Of a stretch of DNA of 64,000 bases, positions 23,283 through 31,571 are shown in pieces (the first letter of the stretch is position 1; every line of letters begins with the position of its first letter). The notes below the pieces were generated by a model that was given only the letters and a program-made list of their open reading frames with translations, searched no databases and had not been told where the DNA came from. Source of the stretch: CAYSPG01 sp964432885 (GTDB lineage: Bacteria > Bacteroidota > Bacteroidia > AKYH767-A > OLB10). Where the stretch lies: contig CAYSPG010000007.1 in the NCBI GenBank assembly GCA_964432885.1, forward strand, positions 62,001 to 126,000. Direction: 5' to 3'. The translations under genes and the position numbers were made by a program.

Positions 23283-25682
23283 ATGTCTGAAGTTGTTGAA
23301 AAATTGTTGTGTTATCATTGTGGTGATGAATGCAGGGATGAAACCATTTACACTGATGAGAAACATTTTTGCTGCACCGGTTGCAAACTGGTGTACGAAA
23401 TTTTGCAGGAAAATAATTTATGTGCCTATTACGATTTAAATAATGCACCGGGCATAAGGCAAAATAATCTAACGGGCAAACGCTTTAATTTTTTAGACGA
23501 ACCTTCTGTTCAGCAAAAACTTATTCAGTTTAAAAAGGGCCATGAAGTGCGTATTACTTTTCAAATTCCTACTATGCACTGCAGTAGTTGTATCTGGCTG
23601 CTCGAAAATTTTAAAAAAATTAATGCCGGAGTAATTATCAGCGAAGTAAACTTTATAAATAAAGAATTGTACTTAGTATTTGATGAGCAAAAAACTTCAC
23701 TCAGAAAAATTGTTGAACAACTTGCGCTCACCGGCTATGAGCCATCGTTGCATCTGGATGCAGTTGAACAAACCAAAAAGAAAACTACAAGCCGCAGCCG
23801 GATAATCAGGATTGGCGTAGCCGGATTTTGTTTTGGAAATATTATGATGCTGAGTTTTCCTGAATATTTTTCGTCAGGAAAAATAGTGGATGCAGGGTTA
23901 AAACATTTTTTTAGTTATATGAATTTGTTGATTGCGTTGCCTGTGTTTTTCTACAGCGCATCAGAATTTTTTGCAAAATCATTTGCGGCAATTAAACTCA
24001 GAACCACTTCAATTGATATTCCCATCGCGATTGGTATTGCCGCTATTTTTTTAAGAAGTGCTTACGAAATTATTTCAGGCACTGGGGCAGGTTATTTTGA
24101 TAGTGGCAGCGGCTTAATTTTTTTTATGTTGATAGGAAGATGGTTTCAGGATTTTACTTTTGATTCCCTTTCATTTGACAGAGATTACAAATCCTATTTC
24201 CCAATTGCCATTACACGAATTAAAGGCGGCAGCGAAAAAGATATTCCGGTAAACGATTTAAAAATTAATGACAGGATACTTATTCGTAACAACGAAATAA
24301 TTCCTGTGGATGCACTGCTGCTAAAAGGCCAAGCAGCAATTGATTATCATTTTGTAACCGGAGAATCCATACCTGTAAGCCACCAACCCGGTGAAACCAT
24401 TTTTGCAGGCGGCAGGCAAACCGGTAGTGCAATTGAATTGCAAGTAACTAAAGAAATTTCGCAGAGTTACTTAACACAACTGTGGAACAGAAATTTTTCT
24501 AAGAATGTACAAAGTAAGTTTGAGAAGTTGGTAGCCGCCATCAGTAAATGGTTTATTGCCGGTACTTTGCTTATTGCATTTACATCAGCCGCTTATTGGT
24601 GGAATACCGATATGCAAAAAGCCATCAATGCTTTTACTGCTGTGCTTGTAATAGCTTGCCCTTGCGCTCTTGCGTTGTCTGCACCATTTACGTACGGAAA
24701 TATTTTACGCATACTGGGAAAAAATAAAATTTACTTACGCAATTATCATACACTTGAAAAACTTGCTGATGTAAACACCATCGTGTTTGATAAAACAGGC
24801 ACGCTTACCAAAAACAATCAGTCACAAATAAAATTTGTGGGAGAGGAACTTACCGCAGAAGAGAAAAAAATAATTTATTCTTTAGTGCGGCAGTCCTCGC
24901 ATCCGCTTAGCAAATTGTTGTGCAATGAAATTTCTCAGCATAACTTTTATCAAGTAAAAAATTACATTGAAGAAGCCGGAAAAGGAATTGCAGGAACAAT
25001 AAATTCTACAAAAGTGCGAGTTGGTAACATGGTATTTACAAATGCGGAACCGGTTAGTAATGATAGTAACACAAAGGTGTTTGTTAGCTTTAACAATACA
25101 CCTCGTGGATATTTTGTATTTGCCAATTTGTATCGTGAAGGAATTAAATCGCTTGCAACAGCATTGCACCACAAAAAATATTCAATGGCTGTTTTAACAG
25201 GTGACAATGAAAGCGAAAAGGAAAACCTTAGCATCTTGTTTTCTAACAAGGCCGAAATGCGTTTTAACCAATCGCCCGAAGAAAAATTAAGTTTTATAAA
25301 TTGCCTTCATCAGAAAAATTTAAATGTATTGATGATAGGTGATGGATTAAATGATGCAGGCGCTCTGCTGAAAAGCGACATTGGTATTTCCATAACAGAA
25401 AACACCAATTCGTTTACACCTGCCAGCCAAGGCATTATGGATGCAACAAAGCTAACCGCTTTAGTTAACTTGTTACAGTATTCAAAAGCAGCCGTGCGAA
25501 TTATCATTATCAGTTTTATTATTTCGCTGCTTTACAATTTTGTGGGGTTATCCTTTGCGGTTACCGGAACTTTATCTCCTCTTGTTGCAGCCATACTTAT
25601 GCCAATTAGTACAATAAGCCTTGTTTTGTTTACTGTAATTGCAAGCAGTATTAAAGGAATAGCACTAAAATTTTTAAAATAG
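23283..25682 (+). CDS. ccoI: Copper P1B-ATPase for cbb3 oxidase assembly (CcoI/FixI)
   Basis: A 799-residue P-type ATPase. The N-terminus carries a Cys-rich motif (CYHCGDECRDE...FCCTGCKLVYEIL) seen in CcoI-type pumps, then an HMA domain (TMHCSSCIWLLENF). It has the copper channel motif CPC (459-461), phosphorylation site DKTGT (Asp 503), HPLSK and GDGLNDAGAL. Of the two copper-ATPase classes this N-terminal arrangement and the cco genes 5.7 kb away indicate CcoI, which supplies copper across the membrane for the CcoN active site. It is placed apart from the oxidase operon but shares its FNR-like promoter geometry. Confidence 0.9.
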   Translation: MSEVVEKLLCYHCGDECRDETIYTDEKHFCCTGCKLVYEILQENNLCAYYDLNNAPGIRQNNLTGKRFNFLDEPSVQQKLIQFKKGHEVRITFQIPTMHCSSCIWLLENFKKINAGVIISEVNFINKELYLVFDEQKTSLRKIVEQLALTGYEPSLHLDAVEQTKKKTTSRSRIIRIGVAGFCFGNIMMLSFPEYFSSGKIVDAGLKHFFSYMNLLIALPVFFYSASEFFAKSFAAIKLRTTSIDIPIAIGIAAIFLRSAYEIISGTGAGYFDSGSGLIFFMLIGRWFQDFTFDSLSFDRDYKSYFPIAITRIKGGSEKDIPVNDLKINDRILIRNNEIIPVDALLLKGQAAIDYHFVTGESIPVSHQPGETIFAGGRQTGSAIELQVTKEISQSYLTQLWNRNFSKNVQSKFEKLVAAISKWFIAGTLLIAFTSAAYWWNTDMQKAINAFTAVLVIACPCALALSAPFTYGNILRILGKNKIYLRNYHTLEKLADVNTIVFDKTGTLTKNNQSQIKFVGEELTAEEKKIIYSLVRQSSHPLSKLLCNEISQHNFYQVKNYIEEAGKGIAGTINSTKVRVGNMVFTNAEPVSNDSNTKVFVSFNNTPRGYFVFANLYREGIKSLATALHHKKYSMAVLTGDNESEKENLSILFSNKAEMRFNQSPEEKLSFINCLHQKNLNVLMIGDGLNDAGALLKSDIGISITENTNSFTPASQGIMDATKLTALVNLLQYSKAAVRIIIISFIISLLYNFVGLSFAVTGTLSPLVAAILMPISTISLVLFTVIASSIKGIALKFLK

Positions 25683-25700
25683 TTTCTTTTGATAATTTAA

Positions 25701-26390
25701 ATGGCGGGCAAAGAATTTTTCAAAAAATATATTCAAAAAAAACCACTTCGACAATTGGTTGCAAACTTTAGAAACGAGTATATTACCAATGGTATTGATG
25801 AAAGCAAGCTAAGCAGCAATCCCATTCTTCAATTTGAAAAATGGTTTGAAGAAGCAGTGCATGCCAAGGTAAATGAGCCAAACATTATGCATCTTGCTAC
25901 TGCAAACAAAAAGGGCGAAGTTTCCTGCCGTGCAGTTTTATTAAAAGGCTTTGATGAAAATGGTTTTGTTTTTTATACCAACTACCACAGCAATAAGGCA
26001 GCCGACCTTGAAGAAAATAATAGAGCAGCAATTACTTTTTTGTGGATGGAACTTTTCAGGCAAGTGCGCATTGAAGGGAAAGTGCAAAGGGTTTCATCAG
26101 AGGATTCAGACATATATTTTGCAAGCCGACCACGACAAAGTCAGGTAGGAGCAATAGCTTCTGCGCAAAGCAGTGTATTAAAAACACGCGCTGAACTTGA
26201 GCAGAAATATAAAATGCTTGAAGAACAATTTAAAGGAAACCCTATTCCACGACCGCAGAACTGGGGAGGATATTGCCTTGTTCCACAAAAAATAGAGTTT
26301 TGGCAGGGCCGCGCAAGCAGACTGCACGACAGAATTTTGTATACTAAAGATGAATCAGGCAATTGGATTATATGCCGCCTATTTCCTTGA
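25701..26390 (+). CDS. pdxH: Pyridoxamine 5'-phosphate oxidase
   Basis: A 229-residue FMN enzyme that oxidises pyridoxamine- or pyridoxine-5'-phosphate to PLP with O2. Family motifs are present: MHLATANKKGEVSCRAVLLKGFDENGFVFYTNYHSNKAADL (FMN binding), RQVRIEGKV, FASRPRQSQVGA, and the C-terminal NWGGYCLVPQKIEFWQGRASRLHDRI...WIICRLFP. Length is normal. Start ATG 25701, 18 bases after ccoI, so possibly co-transcribed. A decayed copy of its last codons occurs 3.1 kb downstream (29410-29506). Confidence 0.96.
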   Translation: MAGKEFFKKYIQKKPLRQLVANFRNEYITNGIDESKLSSNPILQFEKWFEEAVHAKVNEPNIMHLATANKKGEVSCRAVLLKGFDENGFVFYTNYHSNKAADLEENNRAAITFLWMELFRQVRIEGKVQRVSSEDSDIYFASRPRQSQVGAIASAQSSVLKTRAELEQKYKMLEEQFKGNPIPRPQNWGGYCLVPQKIEFWQGRASRLHDRILYTKDESGNWIICRLFP

Positions 26391-26452
26391 TTCGCTTCAG
26401 TTTTAGTTATTCAAAAATTATTGAACAATAAATTTTATTTCCAATACCAGCT
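26309..26452. repeat. Direct repeat, copy 1: pdxH 3' end plus remnant of a T9SS gene end
   Basis: About 140 bases spanning the end of pdxH and the next 60 bases match 29412-29563 with small indels; the longest run is TATTCAAAAATTATTGAACAATAAATTTTAT (26410-26440). On the minus strand the last part encodes IKFIVQ-stop, the same C-terminus as the gene at 29524. The rest of 26453-26738 is AT-rich, shows no gene, and must contain the promoter of 26739. Confidence 0.82.
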
Positions 26453-26738
26453 TTATTAACCAGCTTTTTTATTCAAAACTAAAGTGAGAATAATTGTTTG
26501 TTGGGTTTATTATTTCACTGCCTTCCTAAAGTATTTTACATGACAGGGCAAAATATGTACTCTCAAATTTTAGCACAGTGGAGCATACTGTAAGTTATTT
26601 ATTTGATAAAAATTGCCATTGAAGGTACAATTGAATTATTACAAGAGAAAAGAAAAGGTTAAAAAAATAATCATAATCTTAAAAGAATAAATGCATTTCT
26701 GACTCCTTCTTAATACCTTTGACTTTAATTATTAAAAA

Positions 26739-29270
26739 GTGAAAAAACTTTTACTAGCCATTTCTCTGATATTTTTTGCACCCAAATCTTTTTCCCAATG
26801 CGGTGTTATTTGTGATATTCTTCCATCCCCAGGTACACAATCAGCAGGATTGGAATTTATTGCTCTTTCAGCACTCCAGCCTAACTGGATTGTAACTGGT
26901 TATCAATGGCGCGTTAATTCATCCCCTAACGTGCAATCAACCTCCCAAACTTATGATTTTAATTTTGCAGGAATTGGAATTTATTATGTATGTCTCACGG
27001 TTTTTTCTCGTGACACTGTTACAAACGATACGTGTTCGCATCAGATTTGCAACATCTACAATTACTCCTTTACCGAACATGCTAACATTGACATTTTGTA
27101 CGAAAACGGTCTCTATTTCCAATTCATGCTTACAAATATTGACTGGCATTCCCAAAGTGGAAACAATGGTTACTCAATAGATTTTGGTGATGGTACTGTA
27201 GTAACGGGTTTTACGGCAATATGGGCAATTGAACCTCACACTTATTCTTCTGCTGGTGATTATGTCGTGCAATTTAATTCAGGATTAAATAGTTCTTCAA
27301 GAACAGTACACGTTGCCAATGGCACTTCAAACTTAACAAACTTAAATGGTAGTTACTCAAATGTATTATATGGATGTAACTCTAATTTAACACAACTATC
27401 AACGTATCCTCCCTATTTAAATGCTTGGGCTACTATAATAGGCGGTAGTATTTTTGGTTCCGGCAGCATTAACAATAATCCTGTACCTTATAATCAGTAT
27501 GTCAGTTCAGATTTTTTTATCCCAGGGCAAAATGTAATTCAAATAGATTATACGGATTCTTCTTTTAACACCATATCAATTTATCATTCTGTAATTATTG
27601 ATGATGCCTGCATTCCTCCACCTGATACTGTTTATGGAAAAGTTTGGAACGACATAAACTTTAATGGCATTCTGGACGTAGGAGAGAATGGATTGCTTAA
27701 TGCAACCATTTCAGCATTTAATTACAATTCAAAATCAGATTCATCAGGAAACTACTCTATTTTAGTTCCTCATATTCAAACATCAATTGATGTTTCACTT
27801 GGAGGGTATATAAAATCTTTTCCACAAGGACCTTATTCCTTTAATTTTCCTAATGGCACAGGCCATTATAATTACAACTTTGGCTTATCTCCTTTAAATC
27901 AAATTTGCGGAAAAACTTTTATTGATAATAATCTTGATAGTGTCTATACATCAGGTATTGATGCGAATATTGCAAACGCAACATTATCTTTCATCGATTC
28001 AATTACAGGAAATAATTTTTATTCTTCAACTGACAATAATGGTAATTATTGCACTAGCCTCCCATATGGAAATTACACTATTAAGCCTGTAAATTATTTG
28101 CTTGATTCTGCAATAATTTATCCTGACAGCATTCAACTGCTTTTGTCTTTTCCAATTATATCAAACCAGAATTTTGCATTTCATTCAAATTTTCCAGGAG
28201 GTAATTTTCATACAACAATCCATTCAAATCACCTTCCTCACATTGGATTTGATTATGCAATTGCATTAAGATTAGAAAACTCAGGAATAGATAGTCTCAC
28301 AGGATTTTTATCTTTTAATTATGATGATACACTCACCATTTTAAGCATTAGTCCTATTAACGGCATAGTTGATACTACTAACCATACTATACTCTGGAAT
28401 ACAGGATACGTACATCAGTCCTCAGTAAAATATTTCACAGCCAATTTTAATGTTCCTTTCACCGTTTCGCTTGGTTATGTTTTATCAAATGTGGCAACAG
28501 TTACTTCAACGCCAGCATCAGCAGACCACGACACCTCAAACAATACAACAACTTTTTTCCAAACAGTAGTTGGTTCTTTCGACCCCAACGATAAATCAGT
28601 TTATCCATGCGGAAATGGACCAACAGGTGAAGTACATCACGACATGCCATTGTCTTACCGTATCAACTTTCAAAACACAGGCACGGCATCAGCAATCAAT
28701 ATAATTGTGCAAGATACCATTGACAACAGCCTTGATATGAATACATTTTCAATGCAACGTGCCAGCCATCCTTACAGCATAGTAATTAACAACCATGTTA
28801 TAACATGGAAATTCTCCAACATAAATCTTCCCGACAGCAATTCAAACGAACCACTTAGTCATGGCTTCATAGAATATTCCATCAAACCAAAACAAAATTT
28901 ACCTGACGGAACAACCGTTGAAAACAACGCTCAGATTTATTTTGATTTTAACTTACCCATTAGCACCAATACCACGCTCAATACTCTTCAAACACAAATC
29001 ACTTCTATATATATCCCTGATGTTGAAAATGCAATTCAGATTTTCCCTAACCCTAATAACGGTAAATTTTTTCTAAGTTATCACCTAAACCAAAAAGGCA
29101 CAATTCAACTATTTGATATAGAAGGAAGAAAAGTATATCAACAAATCCTTCCTCAATGGAGTACATTCCAGCATATCGCTATGCCAAACTTATCAAACGG
29201 AGTTTATGTACTTAAAATATGTTCAGACAACTTTTCGGCAACAAAAAAACTTCTCATACAAAAAGATTAA
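26739..29270 (+). CDS. T9SS-secreted protein with PKD-like and SdrD-B-like domains
   Basis: An 843-residue protein from GTG 26739, with signal peptide (MKKLLLAISLIFFAPKSFSQ). Order: Ig/PKD-like N-terminal domains (GYQWRVN...; YSIDFGDGTVVTGF...HTYSSAGDYVVQF), two Cna/SdrD-B-like repeats (VYGKVWNDINFNGILDVGENG; CGKTFIDNNLDSVYTSG), a DUF11-like domain, a DUF7619-type domain (SFDPNDKSVYPCG...FDFNLPI), and a T9SS type A sorting domain (IFPNPNNGKF, LFDIEGRKV, LSNGVYVLKI). Surface exposed, function unknown. Its C-terminal half is clearly related to that of the LRR protein at 772. It is bracketed by direct repeats, which suggests it was inserted between pdxH and the next gene. Confidence 0.88.
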   Translation: MKKLLLAISLIFFAPKSFSQCGVICDILPSPGTQSAGLEFIALSALQPNWIVTGYQWRVNSSPNVQSTSQTYDFNFAGIGIYYVCLTVFSRDTVTNDTCSHQICNIYNYSFTEHANIDILYENGLYFQFMLTNIDWHSQSGNNGYSIDFGDGTVVTGFTAIWAIEPHTYSSAGDYVVQFNSGLNSSSRTVHVANGTSNLTNLNGSYSNVLYGCNSNLTQLSTYPPYLNAWATIIGGSIFGSGSINNNPVPYNQYVSSDFFIPGQNVIQIDYTDSSFNTISIYHSVIIDDACIPPPDTVYGKVWNDINFNGILDVGENGLLNATISAFNYNSKSDSSGNYSILVPHIQTSIDVSLGGYIKSFPQGPYSFNFPNGTGHYNYNFGLSPLNQICGKTFIDNNLDSVYTSGIDANIANATLSFIDSITGNNFYSSTDNNGNYCTSLPYGNYTIKPVNYLLDSAIIYPDSIQLLLSFPIISNQNFAFHSNFPGGNFHTTIHSNHLPHIGFDYAIALRLENSGIDSLTGFLSFNYDDTLTILSISPINGIVDTTNHTILWNTGYVHQSSVKYFTANFNVPFTVSLGYVLSNVATVTSTPASADHDTSNNTTTFFQTVVGSFDPNDKSVYPCGNGPTGEVHHDMPLSYRINFQNTGTASAINIIVQDTIDNSLDMNTFSMQRASHPYSIVINNHVITWKFSNINLPDSNSNEPLSHGFIEYSIKPKQNLPDGTTVENNAQIYFDFNLPISTNTTLNTLQTQITSIYIPDVENAIQIFPNPNNGKFFLSYHLNQKGTIQLFDIEGRKVYQQILPQWSTFQHIAMPNLSNGVYVLKICSDNFSATKKLLIQKD

Positions 29271-29409
29271 TTTGAATGAGTTCTCATTGCAGGCGAAAAA
29301 ATAGTGGCATCAATTGTCAGGTTGTCCCCTATTATTTTTTATACCGAGAAAACCTTTTAATCATGACACATACCAAATCCATTTTTAGAGATAACCCTGT
29401 TACCAACTT

Positions 29410-29506
29410 TTTTGATGCGGAAGCCGATTACACGACAGAATTTTTTATAAAAGAGAGGACTCAGGTAACTGGAATATGGAAAGATTATTTCCTTGACTCA
29501 ATTTGA
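29410..29506 (+). pseudogene. Decayed copy of the pdxH 3' end
   Basis: GCGGAAGCCGATTACACGAC AGAATTTTTTATA, then ACTCAGGTAACTGGAATATGG and TTATTTCCTTGACTC track the end of pdxH (26311-26392) at most positions, but with indels and a changed reading frame. A 76-codon open frame over 29276-29506 has no recognisable protein family and includes this remnant; I do not regard it as a gene. No other feature is seen in 29271-29409. Confidence 0.72.
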
Positions 29507-29563
29507 TTCAGAATATTCAAAAATTATTGAACAATAAATTTTATGTGGTTTTTAATACCAGCC
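29412..29563. repeat. Direct repeat, copy 2 (pairs with 26309-26452)
   Basis: The second copy of the junction. Its right part is the intact C-terminal coding end of the minus-strand gene at 29524, whereas in copy 1 that part is only a remnant; its left part is the decayed pdxH end, whereas in copy 1 that is intact. Each copy therefore keeps one functional half. Confidence 0.82.
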
Positions 29564-31251
29564 GTACTTACTATTTCCAAAATGTAAAGGCCGGGAGCGA
29601 AATCATCTACTCCAATTTTCTTATCACTGATTTTTCCTGATGTTATTTTTTTTCCAGCCATATCAAGTATGGAAAAATAACTGCAGTCGCTTACTATTTT
29701 TGATGATAAGTGTATTTCGAATGATGTAGGTGATGGAAACACAAAATATGCAGACTGTGATTCAGGTTTTTCAATTTGACTAAATGCGTCATTAAATTTT
29801 AAAACAAACACATTAAAAATGCCAATACCATTAAACATTAGTGTTTGATTAATGGGCCCATTGTTAAAATCGGCAGTATCGCAAAAGTCTCCTGCAAGAT
29901 ATAAGGTATTGCTAAGTCCGCTGATTGCTTTCGACTGGTCTATACCATTACCTCCAAAACGCTCACCCCAGATAAAATTTCCAGTGTTGGTATATTTTAC
30001 AATGTATGCATCCCGGTAATTATCCACAGTATCTGCATTATACTCATATAAAAAATCTGTTCCGCTTTGTAGATTAATATTTAATGTATCCGTAAATGTG
30101 CCTGCCACAAAAACCGAACTGTTATCAGTCCAAACAGAATAACCTGAATTATAGGCGTGATTAAGATATGTTCCATATTGTGGAAATGATGTTGCCCAGT
30201 CGAAATCAAGATTGTTTGTTAGCCGGCACAAAAAAGTATTGATATAAGAATTTGCATACAAATAATAAGTCAACAAAGTATCCGTGTCAAAATCAGCAGT
30301 ATCAGAAAAATAACCACAGGCAAAAACATTTCCTGCTGAATCGCAGCTTAAGGCCTTTACATATAAATAAAGCTGTTGAGTAATAGGATTATTGTTGAGA
30401 CTCTTCTTGAATAGAAGAACTCCTGAAGTATCCACTTTGGCAATTTCACCATAGCTTCCAACAAAAATATTTCCTTGCTTATCATAGGTTGCTGCCAGTG
30501 ATTCGTATTCTCCATAATAAGATAGCGGTAACGAAACAGCCCATGATAAAATTCCGGCTGTATCATACTTGGCGAGATACACTTCTTCCGAAACAGAAGG
30601 TGTAAGATTATATATTCCTGCTCCGGGGTCAAAATCGCAAGTTCCACTATACCTTCCGGTAATATAAATATTATTGTTTCCAACAATCAGGTTGCCTGCT
30701 GATTCAAAAGCTCCGGTAATAGAACCAATTTGAAATGCCCAAACAAAGTTTCCTGCAGAGTCAAGTTTTAACAAAAAAATATCGGGAAATTGGCCAGGTT
30801 GTGTTGATGCAGTAAGAATAAAACTGACTGCTGTATCAGGGTTAAAGTCTGCTGTTGAATAGAACAGACCCGCTATATAAACATTTCCAAAGTCATCAAC
30901 CCCAATGCCCCAGGAAGTTACATCGCTTCCTGAAATTCCTCTTGCCCAAATTAAATTTCCTGCGCTGTCAATTTTGGTTATGTAGGAATTATTGCCTCCT
31001 GCTGCAAATGGCAACGTTACTATTCCCGCACCGGGGTCAAAATCAACACTGCCAATATAAGAGCCGGTATTAAAAATATTTCCATGTACATCCACGCTGG
31101 CTGCATTTGCCGTTTGACCTCCCAATTGAGCTGCCCATTGTGTTTGCTGCCCAAAAGCTTTAGAAAAACTAAAAGCAAAAATTAATAGCAATGACCATAA
31201 TTGTATTTTAATATACGAGATAATAAAACTATAGGTGATTTTATTTTTCAT
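29524..31251 (-). CDS. T9SS-secreted SBBP-type beta-propeller protein
   Basis: A 575-residue protein from ATG 31251 (an ATG at 31269 adds 6 residues). The N-terminal signal region is long (MKNKITYSFIISYIKIQLWSLLLIFAFSFSKAFGQ). It is followed by about eight beta-propeller-like repeats of the SBBP kind: DVHGNIFNTGSYIGSVDFDPG, VDDFGNVYIAGLFYSTADFNPD, CDSAGNVFACGYFSDTADFDTD and others. The C-terminus is a T9SS type A sorting domain (FPSPTSFEIHLSS, ILDMAGKKI, FAPGLYILEIV). Surface located, function unknown. It converges on the gene at 26739 and diverges from the cco operon. Confidence 0.87.
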   Translation of the reverse strand: MKNKITYSFIISYIKIQLWSLLLIFAFSFSKAFGQQTQWAAQLGGQTANAASVDVHGNIFNTGSYIGSVDFDPGAGIVTLPFAAGGNNSYITKIDSAGNLIWARGISGSDVTSWGIGVDDFGNVYIAGLFYSTADFNPDTAVSFILTASTQPGQFPDIFLLKLDSAGNFVWAFQIGSITGAFESAGNLIVGNNNIYITGRYSGTCDFDPGAGIYNLTPSVSEEVYLAKYDTAGILSWAVSLPLSYYGEYESLAATYDKQGNIFVGSYGEIAKVDTSGVLLFKKSLNNNPITQQLYLYVKALSCDSAGNVFACGYFSDTADFDTDTLLTYYLYANSYINTFLCRLTNNLDFDWATSFPQYGTYLNHAYNSGYSVWTDNSSVFVAGTFTDTLNINLQSGTDFLYEYNADTVDNYRDAYIVKYTNTGNFIWGERFGGNGIDQSKAISGLSNTLYLAGDFCDTADFNNGPINQTLMFNGIGIFNVFVLKFNDAFSQIEKPESQSAYFVFPSPTSFEIHLSSKIVSDCSYFSILDMAGKKITSGKISDKKIGVDDFAPGLYILEIVSTAGIKNHIKFIVQ

Positions 31252-31308
31252 TTCTCTTTTTTTTAACAAATATCAACATCTGCTAGTTGTATACACAAAA
31301 ACACCAGG

Positions 31309-31373
31309 TGATATAAATCATAAACTCAGCAAACAGTCATCATCAGCAAGGGCAAGCGCATAAAATAGTTTTG
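31309..31373 (+). promoter_or_regulatory. FNR-like site and -7 element of the cco operon
   Basis: TGATATAAATCA at 31309-31320 is identical to the site at 15739. The -7 element TAGTTTTG (31366-31373, full match to TAnnTTTG) begins 51.5 bases from its centre. Transcription would start only a few bases before the ccoS ATG at 31381, so the mRNA may be almost leaderless. Control of cbb3 oxidase genes by Fnr/FixK-type proteins is well established in other phyla. Confidence 0.75.
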
Positions 31374-31380
31374 CCCCCGT

Positions 31381-31557
31381 ATGAGTGTTATCATCATTTT
31401 AATTATGGCAAGCCTGCTGGTGGCTGTGGGGTTTTTGATTTCTTTTTTATGGGCTGTTAAAAGCGGGCAGTATCGTGATGACTACACTCCATCGGTACGG
31501 ATTCTTTTTGATTCCGATTCTTCAAAAAACAAATCAACTGATATAACTGAAAAATAA
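31381..31557 (+). CDS. ccoS: cbb3 oxidase assembly protein CcoS
   Basis: A 58-residue protein with one N-terminal membrane helix (MSVIIILIMASLLVAVGFLISFLWAVKSGQ) followed by QYRDDYTPSVRILFDSD, matching CcoS, where FFWAVKSGQ-DD is the conserved core. CcoS is needed to insert the heme and copper cofactors into CcoN. It is the first gene of the operon, 14 bases before the ccoNO ATG. The ATG at 31405 would remove part of the helix, so 31381 is kept. Confidence 0.9.
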   Translation: MSVIIILIMASLLVAVGFLISFLWAVKSGQYRDDYTPSVRILFDSDSSKNKSTDITEK

Positions 31558-31571
31558 AATCTCTCTTGCTT

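Noticed and set aside
29276..29506. 76-codon open frame between two T9SS genes
   Set aside because: Its 3' half is the out-of-frame, decayed end of pdxH and the rest has no family resemblance or clear start; treated as pseudogene and spacer.
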